NCBI GenBank assembly: GCA_944472155.2
Contig: OX235271.1
Span: 88,983,256 to 89,047,255, forward strand
Source of the DNA: Trichobilharzia szidati
Lineage: Eukaryota; Platyhelminthes; Trematoda; Strigeidida; Schistosomatidae
DNA: 64,000 nt
Direction of reading: 5' to 3'
Under the pieces are notes generated by a model. That model worked only from the letters and a program-made list of their open reading frames with translations, made no database searches and was not told the origin of the DNA. Shown piece by piece: positions 11,807 through 21,739 of this stretch; position 1 is the stretch's first letter, and each line of letters starts with the position of its first letter. Position numbers and translations under genes: made by a program.

Positions 11807-12730
11807 AAATGAAATGAACAAAGGCAAAGTTGTGAGACGATCTACTGCTACAATGATACTGTTTAGTGAAGGAATAAGTCTTCATACGCTGTCATCCTTT
11901 CATGCATTGGAAACTTAAAAACAAATATGTTTATATATTTCAGAGAATGCCTTTGTGTCTCCCCTTTTCTTCACCAAATTGTGCTTCATAGACAAAAATA
12001 GTTTTGGCACAGTGAATAAGGAATTTACACCAGCTTTCGCATATTCTTTTAAAAGTCCATTTTTACCAGAGAAAATAAAGCAGACATTATTTACAACACT
12101 AGCTGTATGTATAGTCACAAATACACACATATATGCCTGCAGATAGTCCATAATCTGATTGGTTAATCCAAATATGCCTAGACTGACCTTTGTTTAACAA
12201 ACATAAAGTGGATTTTTATGACCTTTACAAATGAATATTTATTTTGTCTTCACATCCCGTACACCTTACTGCTATCATTAAATTTTTTTTCTGCATAGGC
12301 CTAATATGGAAGGAAGGCTAGTCATCATTTGTATTGATGGAGATGAGTGTAATTCCTATTTCCACTTTATTTTTAAGCATTAGGCAACAGTTGTGCTTTT
12401 ACATAAGGGCTTAACTGAATTAAAATTAAGTGGAAGCTTTTACTTGAATGATGAGACAACATTCAAGTGTTATTTGCCAATAGCTATAAGACAAATGTTC
12501 AAGTATTAGCATGCCCATATGTGAACTAAGAAATCGTCTATTAATCTACACACTCTAATTATATGAATAAAACGACAACAAGGATATTTGCTGGATGAAA
12601 AGAAATCTTTTCATTTCATGGCTTTTTTCCAAGTTGTTTTAAACAAATGCAAATATGCGGCATACTTAAGAGTGATTTCAACCAGAAGAACATTTAATAA
12701 TTCTTAATAAAGTAATGAAATAGAAGGTAT
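11807..12730. other. AT-rich DNA, no gene seen
   Basis: Open frames on both strands at 11.9-12.15 kb overlap and read AT-rich DNA. No domain is recognised. Confidence 0.5.
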
Positions 12731-12734
12731 GAAT

Positions 12735-13056
12735 ACAAGGTAGGTAGTGTTTCACAGCTGACGACAATCGACTGGTAGTCTCAAGTATAGGTTTCGTGCC
12801 AATTGAAGGAAGTGATACTGACTCGGCGATTCGAACCCGCGTTACCCAATGCTGCAGTCAGGGACGTTACCGCTGAGCTATTCAGGCTCACGCTTGACTT
12901 CCTGTAAGACTATAGCGAATACATTGGTCGATCACTAGGGCGTAAGCAATTCCACCTTTCTAGTCATTGGCATTGGTGCTGAATGGATTTTATCAGTCAA
13001 GTTTGCAATGTGGTTACCAAGCCCGGTGAATCACCATCACAATAAACTTTGAACTG
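12735..13056 (-). mobile_element. SINE-C copy
   Basis: Minus strand: a tRNA-like head (13 to 12.83 kb) with a consensus A box TAGCTCAGCGG and B box GGTTCGAATC. A downstream block towards 12735 pairs with copies at 27.2 and 28.3 kb (CGAAACCTA, CGATTG). The plus-side upstream block is GTGCTGAATGGATTTTATCA and TTTGCAATGTGG, also present in the 27.5 kb copies. This is a third tRNA-headed family without a hammerhead. Confidence 0.7.
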
Positions 13057-13063
13057 ATGCAAG

Positions 13064-13290
13064 ATGATTGTGGGCAAAAAGGAGTATTTAAAGAGTGTGG
13101 TCATGGCCCTTTTCCGAAGAGCAAGGATATTACGCTCAGAAAACAACTCTGATCAGGAGCTCAAGATTATTCCAAAGAATCTTATAGAGATGGATATTCC
13201 AGGAAGCTTACAATGTAGCATCGTAAACAAGAAGCATCCAACAAGTGTCTTCATTCTTACTTTTTCCGAACTGAATCTGTGTTAGAGATT
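13064..13290 (+). pseudogene. Possible PLE thumb-region relic
   Basis: A 73-codon open frame reading VVMALFRRARILRSENNSDQ then ELKIIPKNLIEMDIPGSL. It resembles the PLE region after the RT palm, for example ALVKTLFSRAKRICSPHKLD at 42.9 kb and YRARRICSPEKLEEE at 61.8 kb. Only this short block is present, and it begins right after SINE-C. Assignment is by eye; a profile search of PLE reverse transcriptases would decide. Confidence 0.4.
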
Positions 13291-13549
13291 TCAAAATTGG
13301 TTCTCAACAGACAAAAGATTTCCTCATTGTTATCATCCACTCGCTCAGATATATATATATATATCCTTGATTTTATCACTTCAGTGGAGGACATAAACGT
13401 TTTTCTCCAGCTAGCTGTTTTATTTCATCCAGTAACATCCATACTCATGAAATAAACAGAATGAATGTCACACAAAAGTCGTCCAACATCAGCACCAATA
13501 GGACCTTATAAAATTAATCACATAATTATTCAAATATTGGTTTGTAGGG

Positions 13550-13900
13550 ATTTGATTGATTGATTACAGGATTTCATCATGAGCTGGCATCAGTTAAAGA
13601 ACCATTGGAAAACTTGCAGGGTGCACTGGACAGCTGTTTCGCCAGCCTAGTTTGCGAATCTTCCTCAGTACGCACCCACCACCACGGTTCGAACCTGGGA
13701 ACTTCTGGTTACAAGGCGAGCAAGCTAGCTAGCTCGTAAACCATTAAGCCACTCGGACCCTATCCAATGGCCGACCCATGAATTCCAACCTCTGCCCATT
13801 CACGACAGAGCACGACCGCTCACCAATGTCTTCGGTGAGTATTTGTCCTCACACCCGACCTGCTGCAGCCTACTAATGTCAGCTTATTATGAAATACTGT
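13550..13900 (-). mobile_element. HH-SINE copy, near full length
   Basis: Minus strand: leader near 13900-13780 (GACAAATACTCACCGAAGAC, GAATTCATGGGTCGGCC), tRNA-like head with B box GGTTCGAACC and the same CTAGCTAGCTTGCTCG duplication as the copy at 7.9 kb, hammerhead at 13671-13623, and tail to about 13560. The shared duplication links it to the 7.9 kb copy as a subfamily. Hammerhead core: AGGAAGA where CTGANGA is expected, GAAA intact, GTACTG pairing with CAGTGC. Confidence 0.8.
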
Positions 13901-14599
13901 AAATAATCACGTAATTACCAATGAGCTACTATATCAACCGACAGCTGATAACACGTTAATAAATTTTCTTTTAATATAAGCTGAATTACTTTCTGGAAGT
14001 AATGCATTAATTTCTTCATTGTGACAAGGCAAAAAACGTCGACTTTGTCGAACAATAAGACATTACTTTTTATTTCGTACATCCTCATCAGTTTTTTTTA
14101 AATAATAAAAATAATAATTTGCTTTATTCCAAAACAGTACTTGTGATACAGAATGGAATTCTCAGCATTTTTACTACAGTACTGCATCCAGTTAGTAGAT
14201 TATAGATAAATAGAATTCTACATAGATAAAGGAAATCTCAGTTCATTATGACAACAACATATTTGCATGTCGGTAGAAAAGCCAAAGTTGAGTAGTGTTT
14301 GAAGGTGTCAGAAAAGTAGGTGCTATCATATTTACTGGCGTAAGCGGAAGAAAGAAACAAAGCAGCACATAACGGAAAAAAGAGAGAAAGAGAGAAAAGG
14401 AAAAGAAAGAAAGAAAACGTTGTACTAATAAATGATATGAGTTGGAAAGACGGGATCCAGTTGTTCTACTGACTATTTAATGAGTTATAGGTGTCACGCC
14501 TAATGCTTTCTTTATCGCAGTTGCAGAATGTCTGATGTTACAATGGTAACAAAGAAAGTTCAATATAAATTTGCTTATTAGGTATGTCACACAGTGAAA
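13901..14599. other. AT-rich DNA, no gene seen
   Basis: Nothing recognised. There is a purine-rich GAAA stretch at about 14340-14420. Confidence 0.5.
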
Positions 14600-15240
14600 C
14601 AGTATAATTTATTAGATGACAAAGTTTCGAACACAATTTATTGTTCATAATCATTTCATCAATTATAATCACACGACTTCGAAACTTCAGTTTTATAGTT
14701 TTCTTTGTTCTCTCCTATTCGTCATCGTAGGGGTAGAAGAATTTTCCAGTTGTCCGACTGGACAGGGGTTGAATCATTCCTATTACACGTGTTTGTAGTT
14801 GATTCGATAAATTAAGCTTCCGTTACCAATCTTTCCCTCCCCCCTGGTGTTACATTAGATTTTAAAACTGTCATCTTATCTCATCTTGTTTTGTGCTTGT
14901 GTGTAATTGCATGTAGTGAGTGGTATAGCTGAACTATTCTCCAGATTTCTTATCTTATTTGGGTCAACCAATCTAGATTTTGCTAGGTTTTTATGCTTCG
15001 CTAATCTGACTGAACCTGTTCTACTAATTTGACCTATGTATTTGACCTGACAATCATTGGAGGGTATTAGATAAACTAAATTGTTTTGCTTTAAAGGCTC
15101 CACAGGATCCTTTTACCGACAAAGCTTGTTTCTTATTGAGTTTTTGGGTTTGAATGCCACTTTTTTATTCCTATCTGTATTGTTGAGAATTCTCCCTGAC
15201 GTTTCCGAGGTTCCTTCTTTGCATGGAAGTAATTCTGATG
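14600..15240 (-). mobile_element. PLE-2 3' part with GIY-YIG endonuclease domain
   Basis: Minus strand from about 15240: FKPKNSIRNKLCR, KDPVEPLKQNNLVYLIPSND, CQVKYIGQISRTGSVRLAKH, KNLAKSRLVDPNKIRNLE, NSSAIPL. VY, YIG and the following arginine are the GIY-YIG signature, and the preceding SIRN-L..KDP block is typical of PLE linkers. After the stop at about 14876, some 270 bases of 3' sequence match the copy at 3770-4030. There is no catalytic RT here, so it is 5'-truncated. The IGQIS and IPL ends suggest decay. Confidence 0.8.
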
Positions 15241-15299
15241 ATTTATATTTCCTTTGTTGGTGTTGTCATTATCCTTTGCATTGTTTGACATGCATGTCG

Positions 15300-15961
15300 T
15301 CATTAATATTATTATTATCATTATCACTACAGTGGGAAATGAGAAGACAGGGATATCCTGGACCGACGTGAAGAACCTAGAAGACCTGGATTTCGCGCGT
15401 GGATGATTTATGCTTGATGTCACACAAAATCGAAGACTTACAAGCGAAAACCGACAAACTGGTTGAAGAAGCAGCAAAGACAGGACTCCAGGTGAACATA
15501 GACAAGATGGAGGTTATGAAAATAACCAACCAACAACAACAGCAGCAGCAACAACATCCAGCGCCAATCACCATCAACGGGAGGGATTTGAAAGAGGTTA
15601 CTTCATTCACTTATCTAGGGAGCATTGTCTCAACGACAGGAGGAACGGACGAGGATGTCAAATCGAGAATCGGGAAGGCGAGAAACACATTCATCAAGCT
15701 GAAACCAATCTGGAAATCTTCGTCACTCAGCCTGCATCAACAACAAAATTCGGATTTTCAATACAAACGTCAAGTCAGTCAGTTCTTCTATACGGATCAG
15801 AAACTTGGCGGGTGACAAAGAATATTTCCAACAGCCTGTTGCAGACCTTTATCAACAACTGTCTTCGCTCCATACTGAAGATCAGATGGCCGGAAAGAAT
15901 CACAAACAAGAAGCTATGGGAACAAACGAAACAAGAACCAATCGCCCAACAAATATGCAGG
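15300..15961 (+). mobile_element. RTE fragment, 5' block of a split copy
   Basis: Reads GNEKTGISWTDVKNLEDLDF, then with a frameshift DDLCLMSHKIEDLQAKTDKL (the RT catalytic ADD box with its first residues lost in the shift), KTGLQVNIDKMEVMKITN, a Q run from CAA/CAG codons, NGRDLKEVTSFTYLGSIVST, GGTDEDVKSRIGKARNTF, then frameshifted LRSILKIRWPERITN and EPIAQQIC. It stops exactly where a PLE terminal fragment is inserted and resumes at 16563. Confidence 0.9.
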
Positions 15962-16562
15962 ATTTCATGCAACCGGTTCCCTTTATTAGTTTGAAGAGAG
16001 AAAGAACGAACATGTTTGCAGGATAATACGAGCTCGTTTTATTTCGTGGATTCTCGTCAGCTGCATACATCCTAAACGAAATCAAATTATAGGTTTCAAG
16101 AAAGTTGTGGAACATACTTTTTCATAAATACTTTGAGTTATAGATAGAAGGCATCAGGAACATAATTCCAGAATTTGATGTAGGTAGACAGATTATTCGG
16201 TGTCAAAAACAACTAATTATATGTAGTGGAATTAGATAAGAGGGGTAAGAGTTCAGATTTCTATTGGAAAACAACACAGATTGGTTAGAGGCATATTACA
16301 GGGTCAGGGTCAGAGAACAGAGTGAATTTACACATCTTGTGGTGGAGAGTTTAAGAGGGTGGGGGTGAATAGTGAAGTAACATTTTTAACTTAAACAGAC
16401 AAACAATTAAGTAGATTTAGAAACTTGAAGGTCAAAATTGAATAGAATGTTACGTAACAAGACAAACACACAGGCATACTGACAGAAAGGCAAAACAAAA
16501 AATAAAATGAAATAGAGTTAGGGTTACCAAGGTAGTGAAAGATTAATCACACTATCTTTCTG
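15962..16562 (-). mobile_element. PLE terminal-repeat insertion with 8-bp target duplication
   Basis: 601 bases lie between two copies of TATGCAGG (15954-15961 and 16563-16570). Removing the insert and one copy restores the RTE reading QQIC-RRKW. On the minus strand it contains an intact-core hammerhead (16068-16014), then codons reading SLFKLIKGTGCMKS, which match the start region of the 50.7 kb PLE (SLLKFMKGNSCMRF). This suits a 5'-truncated PLE ending in its terminal repeat. It is younger than the host RTE. Confidence 0.8.
16014..16068 (-). ncRNA. Hammerhead ribozyme, PLE type, intact core
   Basis: Minus strand: stem I GTATGCAG (16068-16061) pairs with CTGCAAAC (16021-16014), five contiguous pairs, one mismatch, two pairs. 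Core CTGACGA (16060-16054), an eight-base GAATCCAC in the stem II position with only a closing G-C pair, GAAA (16045-16042), stem III ATAA/TTAT capped by the palindrome ACGAGCTCGT, and C17 at 16022. All conserved core bases are present. PLE-encoded hammerheads are an established class. Confidence 0.8.
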
Positions 16563-16850
16563 TATGCAGGAGAAAGTGGAGATGGATTGGACACTCACTG
16601 AGGAGGCCGCTGGGTGACATCTGGCGTCAGGCCAGTGCTCGAGCGGAACCCGAAGGGAAAGCGGCGAGTGGAACGTCCAAGGGTGACATGGAGGAGATCG
16701 TGTGAAGAGGAGCTGAAACAGTATGGATTAACATGGACGCAGGTGAAAAGTACAGCACAAGACAGAAACAAGTGGAGACGTGCAGTTGAAGCCCTATGTT
16801 CCACTAGGAACCCAAGGGAACAATAATACAATAATAATCATTACCACTAT
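16563..16850 (+). mobile_element. RTE fragment, 3' block and 3' end of the split copy
   Basis: Resumes RRKWRWIGHSLRRPLGD with a frame change, then RNPKGKRRVERPRVTWRRSC, EEELKQYGLTWTQVKSTAQD, RNKWRRAVEALCSTRNPREQ and stop. The non-coding end is GAAGCCCTATGTTCCACTAG then an AATAAT run. It completes the block ending at 15961. The 3' end is the sequence shared with SINE-A. Confidence 0.9.
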
Positions 16851-17544
16851 TATTATTTCTTCTTTGTTTACGTTTTCCTACATACTTCTTGATTAATTTA
16901 TCAGGGTAATTATTACGTTTTAGAGATTCTCTTATAAACAGGAACGTGTCTTGTGAGTGTACTGGTCAAATGCATGTTAGTCCTTCTATCAGTGCTATGT
17001 ACTTTCTTTTGTTGTCGTAAACACAACTAGTTGTGATGTTAGCAGGGTATTTATTCCACCCCCAACTTTTGGATTGATTAAAAAAGCCTGAGATATATTT
17101 TACTAATATAAGTTTGGTTTTTTTTGGGGGGGGGAATCTTTTCAGTGATTCTTGGATAATTGTATTCACTCTCCAATCCAGTTTTGTCTCCGCTGTATAA
17201 ATATGAATAAAATCTGTCTGCTCTTTGATAGATTGTTTTGTTATTATTTCGATTCATCCTTTTCCATATCCCAAGATGAATATCTTAAGATCCAAAACAA
17301 AATTAAACTCATCCTAATCAATATTCATGATAATTTATGAATGAAAGTCACCTTGATAATGTCAGTCAAACACTTGAAATGCATGAATTATAGATTGCAA
17401 ATGATAAAGTTGTCATCACTATTCATGCCTGAATAGGTTTGATTATAACTACTGTAATTAGCTAAGCCACTCAATACAACTCATAAGAATATGATCATGA
17501 CAGCTTAGTGACGAGCCTGTGACAAGTAAAGTAAATATGGTTTT
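16851..17544. other. AT-rich DNA, no gene seen
   Basis: No gene recognised. A homopolymer stretch of T then G lies at about 17116-17132. Confidence 0.5.
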
Positions 17545-17676
17545 CAGTACTAGACATGTTTTTAGGTTATTCATTCAATACATTAGGATAAATGTGTCAG
17601 AATTCTAGTTCTCTCTCATAATCCTTTGCATCTGAATGACTTAGCAACATGTTTTATAACACTAGCCGTGAATAAT
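17545..17676. mobile_element. MITE copy (MULE-like family)
   Basis: Starts TCAGTACTAGACATGTTTTTAG and ends with the inverted counterpart GACTTAGCAACATGTTTTATAA. Internal sequence (AATACATTAGGATAAATGTG, AATTCTAGTTC, ATAATCCTTTGCATCTG) matches copies at 23.7, 24.65, 26.9 and 45.9 kb. It is non-coding, about 130 bp. No convincing duplication survives at this copy. Confidence 0.65.
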
Positions 17677-17694
17677 AGTCTTTAAATGACTGAG

Positions 17695-18110
17695 TCGAAT
17701 GACATGTTACTAGGCTATCCAGATACACTGGAATAGGTTCATCCAAACACTAGTCCACATATAATCCTACGTAGGTGAGATTAAAGAATAGATGCCACAG
17801 ACCATCAACCGACCAATCAGATCGCTAAACATTAGAAATGAGTCCTTTTCTTAACCCCTTTGTAATATTCACTCTGATAGAGGATTAGGTTTAGGATCGG
17901 ACTAAGTTAGGGTTATGGCCAGCAGCATATCAGAGAAAGACACCTTATTTTATTCATTTTTGTTATACGTATATCCAGTAAACATACTTTCCGCCTAGAA
18001 ACACATGATTGATTGGTTCAAGGCCGTTCGACCGTGATATCTATTCTTTACTGTTGCCTCTATGTCTTTTGAGTAACTTAGCAACTTGCCGTTTACTTTC
18101 AATCCAATCC
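17695..18110. mobile_element. Two MITE halves (decayed)
   Basis: 17700-17790 has the MITE left end (GACATGTTACTAGGCTATCC) and core. 18060-18105 has a right end (TTTTGAGTAACTTAGCAACT, TTGCCGTTTACTTTC). The 270 bases between are not part of the element, so either one copy was interrupted or two halves are present. Confidence 0.45.
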
Positions 18111-18399
18111 AGTCGTTATGAAAGTTTAAATTACTAGTTACTATAATTAATGAAAATAAGGAATTATATCACAGACGTAGAACAGGTATTAATACGGCTA
18201 GAAAGATGATTATGAAGTCTTTAGTAATACTAAGTGCCTTCGCATCATTTAGAAGGAAAATAAAATGGATTTATAATATAATAAAGTTGTGTGTATGGTA
18301 TACATTTAGTCTCATAAATTGCCACTGAGATGTACCAAGCCCTAAGAACAATCAGAGGTCATAGAATATTAAGTTGTGCAGTGGTCTACCAATACTTGA

Positions 18400-18768
18400 T
18401 AATCAATGAGATGCTCACTAGCGACTGGTCCTATTGAGGTAGGTTCTAATGAGAAGTCGTGACCACTGGGGTGCAGCGAGTCGGATGTGAAGACAAATAC
18501 TCACCGAAGACATTGGTGAGCGGTTGCGCTATGCCATGAATTGGCAGAAGTTGGAATTCATATGTTGGCCATCGGATCGGGTTCCAGTGGCTTAATGGTT
18601 TACGAGCTCGTCTTGTCTCCAGAAGGTTCTAGGCTCGAACCCCGGTGGGTATGAACTGATGAAGAGTTCAGAACTAGGACGGAACAACTGTCCAGTACTC
18701 GCTGTTGGTTTTCCAGTGGTTCTCTAACCAATGTCAGCTCACGGTGAAATTCTGTAACCAGTAAATAG
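18400..18768 (+). mobile_element. HH-SINE copy with long leader
   Basis: The fullest 5' leader of the family: GAGAAGTCGTGACCACTGGG, GACAAATACTCACCGAAGAC, GAATTGGCAGAAGTTGGAAT, GGCCATCGGATCGGG. Then the tRNA-like head (TGGCTTAATGG and GGCTCGAACCCC) and hammerhead at about 18653-18697. That hammerhead is degraded: ATGAAGA for CTGANGA and GGAAC where GAAA is expected. The tail TCTAACCAATGTCAGCTCAC ends near 18768. Confidence 0.75.
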
Positions 18769-19296
18769 TAGTTTTAATTCATGGATAATCCCCATCCAGG
18801 CGTTAATGAAAACAAAACGCGTGGTTAAGTGGAGAGTCTCTTTTCGGCGAATTCATTTTCTTAGCTGTACAATCGCAAATATATATATATGTTATTTTGT
18901 ATGTATGTGTACATTAAGTTTGTCAAACAAAAATACAAATGGTTATGGTTGTTTTAACTAAACAGGTGAAGATTGGTAATACAAAATCAGTCAAGAAAAT
19001 TAGGTGTTAATGGAATTAAGGTAGTAACAAAGGTGATGAGTTGTCACAAACAGTTGTTAAAACAAAGTTATGTAATAATATGAATAGTTTGATGATTGAG
19101 TTTTACTCAGGATACACATAAGAACAAAGTAGAGAATACGAAATTACGTAAGATTTCTAAATGAATACAAGAATTATAAGCAATTAAAGAACAGGCAAAC
19201 ACATATCTATTTGCGATTGTACAGCTAAGAAAATGAATTCGCCGAAAAGAGACTCATCGCTGAACTACGTGTTTTGTTTTCATTAAATAGTAGTTT
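18767..19296. mobile_element. Fold-back element with about 80-bp inverted arms
   Basis: The arm at about 18806-18885 is the inverted complement of the arm at about 19200-19283 (AATGAAAACAAAACGCGT versus ACGTGTTTTGTTTTCATT, and GAATTCATTTTCTTAGCTGT versus ACAGCTAAGAAAATGAATTC). A 13-base repeat TAAATAGTAGTTT lies left (about 18762-18774) and right (19284-19296). Arms resemble a PLE-type hammerhead relic (ACAGCTAAGAA, TTCGCCGAAAAGAGAC). About 320 bases between the arms are non-coding. Confidence 0.6.
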
Positions 19297-20530
19297 GACG
19301 ATTTAAGGGATAATTCAAGGATCCACTTTCTATTGTACGCCCAAATGAACGGTGGAGATGAAAGAGTATTCCTGATCTTGCTTTAAATGAAATTCATTAC
19401 CAAATATTAACTGGGATGCAGATTGTTTGATTATGTGTCTGCAGACATGAAACCTAACATGTAAAATATTTTGTTTATCAAACACTTGTATGTTAAAAGG
19501 TAATCCTTCTGAGAAACTTTTTATTTCACTTAATGCCTTATACTTAAAGAATTCGACATTCATAAACATGCTTGACCTCTTGTAAAACTTTAATGTATAT
19601 GCAAACTAGTAGTTGGCTGGCAACCAACATAACTATCTGGCCTTAAGTTCTTCTAATCAAAATCATTCGATCCGTTGTCTAATATGGTCACAAAACTAAT
19701 TAAGATTTTATCATGTTTAAAGAAACACTCGATGTAAGTTCGCTTATACATATTTATGCTTTGTTTATATATACACCAGACTTACCACCAGACTTTTTAG
19801 GCAATTTCTCAGTCTTTCTGCCTTTCCTTTCTTATAAATAATTCCGACAGAAAGCACACAGACATTATCCACCCACAAAAAAAAACAAGGGAATTTGACC
19901 TATTTTCTTTTACATATATATAAACATATTTTGACACATAAGAAGCTAATATTTCTTTTGCCAAAAGGAAACACCAACACGAATATTTGTTTGGCTGTAC
20001 ATGAAATAACACAAGGTTTTCACTTTTACAATCCAAAAGAATTAATAATTTACAAAAATATTGCCATTTAAAAATTATCTTTTGATTGATGGAAAAATTG
20101 TAGTAGTTTACATGGAAAAATACTGTTTATTGTAGATTTCACATTTAGAACTACATTCTCATGAATAAATTGAATATGTTAGATTCACTGTGCCTAGTGT
20201 TTATCTTATCCCATTGTCTGTTTATTTAAGTTTAACTTTCTACTACGTACAGTGTATGCAGCACTGTATGTCTTGTGAATGGGTATCTGTGTTCATGTGT
20301 ATATAGTTGTAAATTTCTAGTGATTGCTGATTATGAATAAACCTTTTGAAAGAAATTGGGGGCACTGATGAGTAATAATTTATTTGATCACGTCCTTGGA
20401 CATGTTTTCCCCTTCTTTGTGTTCAGAGTGGAACGTAAAACTTCAAGCTCTGAAGTAGGTGTGGCGTTGCTTTTGCTCGGTGAGCTTGCTAATCTCCCTT
20501 TTTCTGGTTTAAGGCTGGCTGGTAAAATAG
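19297..20530. other. AT-rich DNA, no recognised gene
   Basis: Contains one unexplained 79-codon minus-strand open frame at 19569-19330 with mixed composition, and AT-rich sequence. No repeat family or domain recognised. Confidence 0.45.
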
Positions 20531-20534
20531 GCGA

Positions 20535-20650
20535 GGTTTTTCGGATTCTATCAGTCATCTTTGCAAAGTGGTCACCGAGCTGGGAGGCTCGTCATCGTCG
20601 TGCACTATGAACTGAAAACTTGGTGACCAAATTGCAGAATTTAGTCTGCA
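20535..20650. repeat. SINE-C flank fragments, inverted
   Basis: GATTCTATCAGTCATCTTTG and CAAAGTGGTCACC match the SINE-C block at 27.5 kb. CTTGGTGACCAAATTGCAGA and TTTAGTCTGCACC match it in the opposite orientation, so two pieces face each other. Confidence 0.5.
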
Positions 20651-20665
20651 CCAACATCAAGGAAT

Positions 20666-20903
20666 GGTGCGTCGGTGGTTCAGTGGTAGTGCGCTGGCCG
20701 GCCATTCACGTGGTCTGGGGTTCGATCCCCAGCCGACGCACTCCTTTACCTCGCCAAGCCAGTAATAAAAACTGGTAAAGAGGGAAGGTTGGGCATGAGG
20801 CTAGTAACCCCATCCCGTAAAAATAAACTGCACTGCTACCGAAATTTCAAGCCTATAACTTGAAGCCCTATGTTCCACTGGGAACGTAGAGGAATAAAAA
20901 AAG
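20666..20903 (+). mobile_element. SINE-A copy with 12-bp target-site duplication
   Basis: The youngest-looking SINE here. ACATCAAGGAAT occurs at 20654-20665 and again at 20904-20915. The head still forms a tRNA acceptor stem, GCGTCGG (20669-20675) with CCGACGC (20733-20739). A box TGGTTCAGTGG (20676-20686), B box GGTTCGATCCC (20719-20729). Body GGTTGGGCATGAGGC, RTE-like 3' end GAAGCCCTATGTTCCACTGG, then GGAAT and seven As. The anticodon stem is disrupted, so it is a SINE head and not a working tRNA gene. Confidence 0.92.
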
Positions 20904-21499
20904 ACATCAAGGAATAGATGCATAACATTGGTTATTCCCTAGTGATCAGTCAATGCAGACCTGACTATCTCGCGTATGATGAAGTAATTAAGAACACTGA
21001 ATCAGGCAATTACAACAACAACAGCTATCTAATTACCTCTGATTCTCAATAATCCTTTAGTTATTACGTACTCATGATGAAAAAATCATTGAAATCAGCC
21101 TATACCTTCTAAATCTCCTAAATGGAAACAAATTTCATTACTAGTCTTCCTATAAAATCCTCTTTAGCCGAGACTGAAAAGGATCACTAATTATTGTAAC
21201 TGATCACTCAGCCGTGAAATAGATTGATAAATATTGTGTTTTTTTCTTCATTATTATATGGTTTTCATTTATCACGGGAGTAAACAGTTCAAAATAAATC
21301 CATGGTATAAACAATATTGTTTATCATTTCACGGCTGATTTTATCTTCAGTGGAATATAGCCACTTAAGATTCCGAAGTTTTACTTAATCGGCTTACATT
21401 TACTGTCTTCAAAATACTAACTACCTTTAGAATAAGATCAGTTGGAGAAGTTTCCACTTCACTTGATCCATTGTTGATGCGTTTAGTGCTGTTGTTTTT

Positions 21500-21735
21500 T
21501 AATTCCCTCACGTTCTCAGTGGAACATAGGGCTGCAAGTTGGTGGCTTGAAGTTTCGGTAGCAGTGATGTTTTATTTTTACAGGATGGGGTGCTAGACTC
21601 ATGCCCAACTTCCCCTTTTTACCAGTCCTACTACTGACTTAGCGAGATAAAGAAGTGCGTCGGCCGTGGATCGAACCCCAGACCACATGCGTGGTCGGTG
21701 GGCATCCTACCGCTGTACCAGCGACGCACCTCAGT
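21500..21735 (-). mobile_element. SINE-A copy
   Basis: Minus strand from about 21735: GGTGCGTCGCTGGTACAGCG (A box), B box GGTTCGATCCA near 21670, GTAGTAGGACTGGTAAAAAG, GGGCATGAGTCTAGCACCCC, TTTCGGTAGC style body, and the RTE-like end CCCTATGTTCCACTGAGAAC at about 21535-21510. Full length but diverged. Confidence 0.85.
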
Positions 21736-21739
21736 GTTA

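Noticed and set aside
15133..15610. Minus-strand open frames of 114 and 77 codons with a cysteine run
   Set aside because: They are antisense of the RTE, and the cysteine run is the reverse of its CAG/CAA stretch.
20669..20740. Functional tRNA-Gly gene
   Set aside because: The acceptor and T arms pair, but the anticodon stem does not, and the sequence continues into a SINE body, RTE-like end and A tail with a target duplication.
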